A stretch of DNA of 9,861 nt from Clostridiales bacterium (GTDB lineage Bacteria > Bacillota > Clostridia > Saccharofermentanales > Saccharofermentanaceae): NCBI GenBank assembly GCA_017612755.1, contig JAGAFH010000229.1:1-9861 (forward strand), given 5' to 3'. The position numbers and the translations under genes are program-made. This document shows, in pieces, positions 7,576 to 9,861 of this stretch. The first letter of the stretch is position 1, and every line of letters starts with the position of its first letter. The notes under the pieces are model-generated. The model made no database searches and was not told where the DNA came from. It was given only the letters and a program-made list of their open reading frames with translations.

Positions 7576-8007
7576 TCAGTTACAGTGTTCTTTAAGGAGC
7601 GCCTTCAGCTGTTCATAGCGGAGGCGCTTTTCTTCTTTTGCAAAATGGACTTCCCGGGACTGCAGGGGCGCATCGGAATAATCCAGCACCTCATCGCCGA
7701 ACTGTTCACTGGTAAGATCGAAAACATGGCCGTCTACCACATTAAAGCAATGGTAGTTCCCGCCGGGTCTTAAGATCCCCCTTACATCTCCTCCGAAGAT
7801 ATCCTGACAGAGGAAAGCCGTGATGGAGCACTGGCCCAAGGTCCTGTTCTCCTTTGTCCATTCGTGCCTCATCCTGGGAGCGCATGTATCTGCGCACCAG
7901 ATATCCGACAGGGCATCATAAAGGTCATAGGGAGTCTCTATCCCCGGGTAGATACTGCTTTCAGAATGGACGTCTGCGTCCTCATGTCCATAGAATACGT
8001 AAGCCAT
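7576..8007 (-). CDS. YunG-like protein with a possible Cys-His-Asp site
   Basis: 143 residues. The core IWCADTCAPRMR (35-46), TLGQCSITAFLCQDIFGGD (56-74), GGNYHCFNVVDG and HVFDLTSEQF follows the pattern I associate with the Bacillus YunG family. Cys60 in GQC, His86 in YHCFN and Asp97 in FDLT are spaced as in papain- or transglutaminase-fold proteins, so thiol hydrolase or amidase activity is possible but inferred. Cys38 and Cys42 could form a second site. About 26 residues precede the core, starting MAYVFYGHEDADV, and a charged helix ends the protein. ATG at 8007 is the first possible start after an upstream stop. No Shine-Dalgarno lies in the 12 bases before it; the nearest purine run is 17 bases away. 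The gene is divergent from ctsR and convergent with the DUF1846 gene. Confidence 0.75.
   Translation of the reverse strand: MAYVFYGHEDADVHSESSIYPGIETPYDLYDALSDIWCADTCAPRMRHEWTKENRTLGQCSITAFLCQDIFGGDVRGILRPGGNYHCFNVVDGHVFDLTSEQFGDEVLDYSDAPLQSREVHFAKEEKRLRYEQLKALLKEHCN
7598..7639 (+). terminator. Terminator of the DUF1846 unit, lying inside the convergent gene
   Basis: AGCGCCT (7598-7604) pairs with AGGCGCT (7622-7628) across a 17-base loop, and two wobbles and an A-T can lengthen the base. It is followed on the plus strand by TTTTCTTCTTTT (7628-7639). The T tract is only on this side, so it stops plus-strand transcription. It begins 27 bases after the DUF1846 stop and falls within the last codons of the minus-strand YunG-like gene. 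Confidence 0.65.
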
Positions 8008-8013
8008 AAGATG

Positions 8014-8041
8014 ATTATATAATCCCTTTTCCGGAAATCAA
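8014..8041 (-). promoter_or_regulatory. Probable promoter of the YunG-like gene, predicting a leaderless mRNA
   Basis: Read on the minus strand, TTGATT (8041-8036) and a perfect TATAAT (8019-8014) are separated by 16 bases. Six bases lie between the -10 and the start codon, so transcription would begin at or next to the A of ATG 8007. An alternative pair is TTGACT (8047-8042) with GATTAT (8024-8019), 17-base spacer, start near 8012. The -10 lies in the 12-base palindrome GATTATATAATC (8013-8024). Confidence 0.55.
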
Positions 8042-8058
8042 AGTCAAAAAAAGTCAAA
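8042..8058 (+). promoter_or_regulatory. CtsR operator 1 (tandem heptads)
   Basis: AGTCAAA-AAA-AGTCAAA matches the CtsR box, two direct RGTCAAA heptads three bases apart. It ends seven bases before the ctsR -35. It also starts immediately beside the -35 of the divergent YunG-like gene, and the reverse complement of the heptad itself supplies a TTGACT -35-like sequence for that gene. Confidence 0.9.
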
Positions 8059-8064
8059 AAGTTG

Positions 8065-8093
8065 TTGACAAACAGGAAATACAGTACGATAAT
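8065..8093 (+). promoter_or_regulatory. Promoter of the ctsR operon
   Basis: A perfect TTGACA (8065-8070) and GATAAT (8088-8093) with the ideal 17-base spacer give a strong housekeeping (sigma-A type) promoter. The predicted start site, near 8100, coincides with the first base of the downstream CtsR operator, so a bound repressor would block initiation. Confidence 0.85.
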
Positions 8094-8099
8094 ACAGTT

Positions 8100-8122
8100 A
8101 GTCAAAGAAAGTCAAAGTCAAA
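8100..8122 (+). promoter_or_regulatory. CtsR operator 2 (three heptads)
   Basis: AGTCAAA at 8100-8106 and 8110-8116, three bases apart, form a canonical CtsR box. A third AGTCAAA at 8116-8122 shares one base with the second. The array runs from the predicted transcription start almost to the ribosome site (GGAGG, 8126-8130). Confidence 0.92.
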
Positions 8123-8138
8123 AACGGAGGTGAGATCG

Positions 8139-8603
8139 TTGGCCAGACTTGTAGATGTCATAGAGATGATGATCAAAGAAATGATCGATGAAAACAACGG
8201 CTGTGCCACCATCAGCAGAAGTATGCTGGCGGAGAAGGCGAACTGCGTTCCTTCCCAGGTCACTTATGTTCTTTCTACGAGATTTTCCAGCGGTAACGGA
8301 TATATCGTTGAGAGCCGGCGTGGCGGAGGAGGCCAGATCACTATCACAAGGGTCCAGCCTTTGAGCAAGAGAGACTACATAAAGAGCGTTATCGACTCCG
8401 TAGGTGACGATCTGACACAGCAGCAGGCGAAGATACTCCTGGCTAATACTGTAGCCGGAGGAGCCATCAGCGCCAGAGAGGGGACAGCGGTCATGGCGGC
8501 AGTATCCGACAGGGCCCTGGCAAAAGTCGACACTGATATAAGATCCGTAGTCCGGGCAGACATATTTAAAAATGCCATGCTGGGACTGATGCTGGACAAC
8601 TGA
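8139..8603 (+). CDS. ctsR: CtsR, class III heat-shock transcriptional repressor
   Basis: 154 residues, normal CtsR length. It represses clp and related heat-shock genes by binding tandem heptads as a dimer. The N-terminal winged helix shows MARLVDVIEMMIKEMI, then SRSMLAEKANCVPSQVTYVLSTRF (recognition helix region about 27-49), then GYIVESRRGGGGQITI. The wing motif RGGGG is at residues 61-65; its glycines form the heat-sensing loop and its Arg is a known McsB target in Geobacillus. The C-terminal half is the helical dimer and ClpC-facing region. The start is TTG at 8139: GGAGG (8126-8130) is eight bases upstream, and the protein then begins MARL as homologues do. An in-frame GTG at 8130 overlaps the ribosome site and is rejected. 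Operators on both sides of its promoter show autoregulation. mcsA starts 17 bases later. Confidence 0.95.
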   Translation: MARLVDVIEMMIKEMIDENNGCATISRSMLAEKANCVPSQVTYVLSTRFSSGNGYIVESRRGGGGQITITRVQPLSKRDYIKSVIDSVGDDLTQQQAKILLANTVAGGAISAREGTAVMAAVSDRALAKVDTDIRSVVRADIFKNAMLGLMLDN

Positions 8604-8620
8604 AAAGGAGAGTAAAAGAT

Positions 8621-9253
8621 ATGAGATGTGAAAGATGCGGCGGTCCTATTGACGGCAACAGGATAATAAGATTAAACGGCGTGACCATATGCGAGAGATG
8701 CGCCCGGGAACTCCGGGTGGATACTACGCTTATGAGCGAGGCTTCACTTCTGGGACAGGCCTTCCCCATGCTGGATGAGCTGACAAATGCATTTATGTCA
8801 GCAGGTCCCGATCTTGAGTTTGCAAATACAAAGATCAGATGTCCCAAGTGCGGTACCACCCTCCGGGATGTGGAGACATCGGGACAGGTGGGCTGTATAG
8901 AGTGCTATAACGTATTTAACGAGACGGTCCTCAAGAGGATCCTGAAGAGCCAGGGCAGCAGCGAATACAAGGGCAGGGCCCCGGGTGAAGGCGTAGAGCT
9001 TAAGATGGACGGACCGGCAGCCGAAGGCCCCGGTGAGAAGACGCCCAAAGCAAAGGCAGCCCCCAAGTCAGCGCCTAAGTCTCCCAAGGAACCTACAAAG
9101 AAAGATCTTCTGGAGAGGATCAAAAAGGCGGATCTTGGCATGATATCAGACAGCGATCTGGAGGAGGCCATGAAGCTGGCAGCAGAGAAGGAAGACTACG
9201 ATCTGGCCGCCAGGTTCAGAGATGAACTTAAGTCGAGAAAGGAGGGAAAATAA
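8621..9253 (+). CDS. mcsA: McsA, zinc-finger and UVR-motif partner of McsB
   Basis: 210 residues. McsA is the activator and adaptor of the arginine kinase McsB in CtsR control and in feeding ClpC. Four CxxC pairs are visible: C3/C6 (RCERCGG), C24/C27 (ICERCA), C74/C77 (RCPKCG) and C92/C95 (GCIECY), enough for two zinc sites as in the family. A UVR motif is at about 180-207 (LEEAMKLAAEKEDYDLAARF), the segment type that UvrB, UvrC and ClpC share. Between them, about 118-160 is a low-complexity Pro/Ala/Lys/Gly-rich linker, longer and more basic than I expect for McsA. AAAGGAG (8604-8610) lies ten bases before ATG. The start of mcsB is one base after the stop, and its ribosome site is inside this gene. 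Confidence 0.93.
   Translation: MRCERCGGPIDGNRIIRLNGVTICERCARELRVDTTLMSEASLLGQAFPMLDELTNAFMSAGPDLEFANTKIRCPKCGTTLRDVETSGQVGCIECYNVFNETVLKRILKSQGSSEYKGRAPGEGVELKMDGPAAEGPGEKTPKAKAAPKSAPKSPKEPTKKDLLERIKKADLGMISDSDLEEAMKLAAEKEDYDLAARFRDELKSRKEGK
9241..9245 (+). promoter_or_regulatory. Strong ribosome site of the mcsB homologue, inside mcsA
   Basis: GGAGG, within AAAGGAGGG (9238-9246), is a full anti-16S match with nine bases before ATG 9255. It fixes the mcsB start and shows that translation of this gene is maintained. Confidence 0.8.
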
Positions 9254-9254
9254 T

Positions 9255-9861
9255 ATGTGGTATGAGAAGCAGGATGAGCACAACGAAGTGATACTTGCAT
9301 CCCAGGTAAATATCTCAAGGAACATAAAAGGTTTTTCCTTCCCGGTAAAGATGACAAAGGATGACAGGGAAAACGTGATCGGAATGGCAAGACAGGTGGC
9401 TTCCGAACTGGGACTCGGCTTCATAAGGGCAGATGAACTGGATGAGACGGCAAAGGCGGATCTTTTCAACAACTACTATGCCGATATCAACTTGATGCAG
9501 CCGGAAAGCAAGACGGCTATCCTTCTCGGAAAGGAAGAAGGCCTCTGTGTCCAGATCAACGGAAAGGATCATATAAACGTCAGATCCCTTTCCTCCGGAA
9601 GTGACATAAAGAGCACATATAAAAGGGCGGAAGAGATCGCAGTCGAGTTCGAAAAGAGGATGCCCGTAGCTTTCAGTGAGAAGAGAGGTTTCCTTACTTC
9701 CGATATAAAGAACGTGGGTACAGGAGTTCAGATCTCGGCGCTTATCATGATACCGGGCATCATCAAGACCAGCGGTGCCATGGCGATGCTCTCCAAAAGA
9801 CTTGAGAAGTACGAATGGAACATCAAATCCCTCATCCAGGGCGGTGATGTGAGGACGAACA
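9255..9861 (+). CDS. mcsB: McsB homologue lacking the catalytic residues (predicted arginine pseudokinase), 3' end outside the window
   Basis: The first 202 residues, in frame to the window edge with no stop. Place in the operon and fold landmarks identify McsB, the ATP:protein arginine kinase: VILAS..ISRNI..FSFP, KDH, RGFLTS..NVGTG and IPGI align with B. subtilis McsB blocks. The active-site residues do not match. SSRIRLARN is ASQVNISRN (both Arg lost, Gln17 and Asn19). NEEDHIRIQ is NGKDHINVR (both Glu lost at 103-104, the Arg now Asn108). SCPTNVGTGLRAS is SDIKNVGTGVQIS, so the catalytic Cys is Asp150 and a further Arg is Gln159. The RGIYGEG motif is also not recognisable near KSLIQGG. ATP binding and kinase activity are therefore predicted to be absent, while a structural or adaptor role with McsA, ClpC or CtsR may remain. 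The N terminus is about 13 residues shorter than in B. subtilis. The C-terminal domain is not visible. Confidence 0.88.
   Translation, partial: MWYEKQDEHNEVILASQVNISRNIKGFSFPVKMTKDDRENVIGMARQVASELGLGFIRADELDETAKADLFNNYYADINLMQPESKTAILLGKEEGLCVQINGKDHINVRSLSSGSDIKSTYKRAEEIAVEFEKRMPVAFSEKRGFLTSDIKNVGTGVQISALIMIPGIIKTSGAMAMLSKRLEKYEWNIKSLIQGGDVRTN

Noticed and set aside
8018..8023. Plus-strand TATAAT, the other half of the GATTATATAATC palindrome, as an extra ctsR promoter
   Set aside because: No acceptable -35 lies 16-18 bases upstream, and a far better promoter is at 8065-8093.
8042..8122. The repeated AGTCAAA units as a short CRISPR-like or tandem repeat array
   Set aside because: Unit size, 3-base spacing and position around the ctsR promoter are those of CtsR operators.
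8130..8138. GTG start for CtsR, adding three residues
   Set aside because: The GTG is part of the GGAGGTG ribosome site; TTG at 8139 is correctly spaced and gives the family-like MARL start.
9255..9861. A frameshift explaining the loss of McsB catalytic motifs
   Set aside because: The same frame carries family landmarks before, between and after each altered motif (ISRN, KDH, RGFLTS, NVGTG, IPGI), so the changes are substitutions, not a shifted stretch.

Overview
The window reads as a low-to-mid GC Gram-positive anaerobe, most likely a gut or rumen member of the Clostridia. The reasons are a glycyl-radical pyruvate formate-lyase with its activase, a ctsR-mcsA-mcsB heat-shock operon with CtsR heptad operators, strong GGAGG ribosome sites, a DUF1846 protein and a YunG-like protein. 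This placement is inferred from gene content; no rRNA or other taxonomic marker is present.

Layout. Positions 1-1872 hold the 3' four fifths of pflB. A strong hairpin sits just before the ribosome site of pflA (1947-2672). Two membrane-protein genes follow tightly on the same strand: a DUF3592 protein (2686-3411) and, overlapping it by ATGA, a membrane-anchored lipase-like alpha/beta hydrolase (3408-4742) that ends in its own hairpin. Next come an HdeD-type six-helix membrane protein (4821-5363), then a two-gene unit of an UlaG/UPF0173-like metallo-hydrolase (5440-6078) and a DUF1846 protein (6087-7571). The terminator of that unit lies inside the 3' end of a convergent gene. The convergent gene (7576-8007, minus) is a YunG-like protein with a possible Cys-His-Asp triad. 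It is divergent from ctsR (8139-8603), mcsA (8621-9253) and mcsB (9255 to the window end).

How the genes work together. PflA installs the glycyl radical on PflB, which cleaves pyruvate to formate and acetyl-CoA under anoxia. In the heat-shock operon, CtsR represses its own promoter through operators on both sides of it. In characterised Firmicutes, McsA and the arginine kinase McsB then inactivate or mark CtsR and other proteins for ClpCP.

The most notable observation is that the McsB homologue here keeps the fold landmarks and an open frame but has replaced the residues the family uses for ATP binding and catalysis. The Cys of the SCPTN loop is Asp, both Glu of NEEDH are gone, and three conserved Arg are Gln or Asn. 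It looks like an arginine pseudokinase retained in a normal CtsR operon. A second point of interest is the divergent YunG-like gene: its best promoter predicts a leaderless mRNA and abuts the upstream CtsR operator.

There is no gene-free stretch longer than about 130 bases, and I saw no tRNA, rRNA, insertion sequence, CRISPR array or phage feature.
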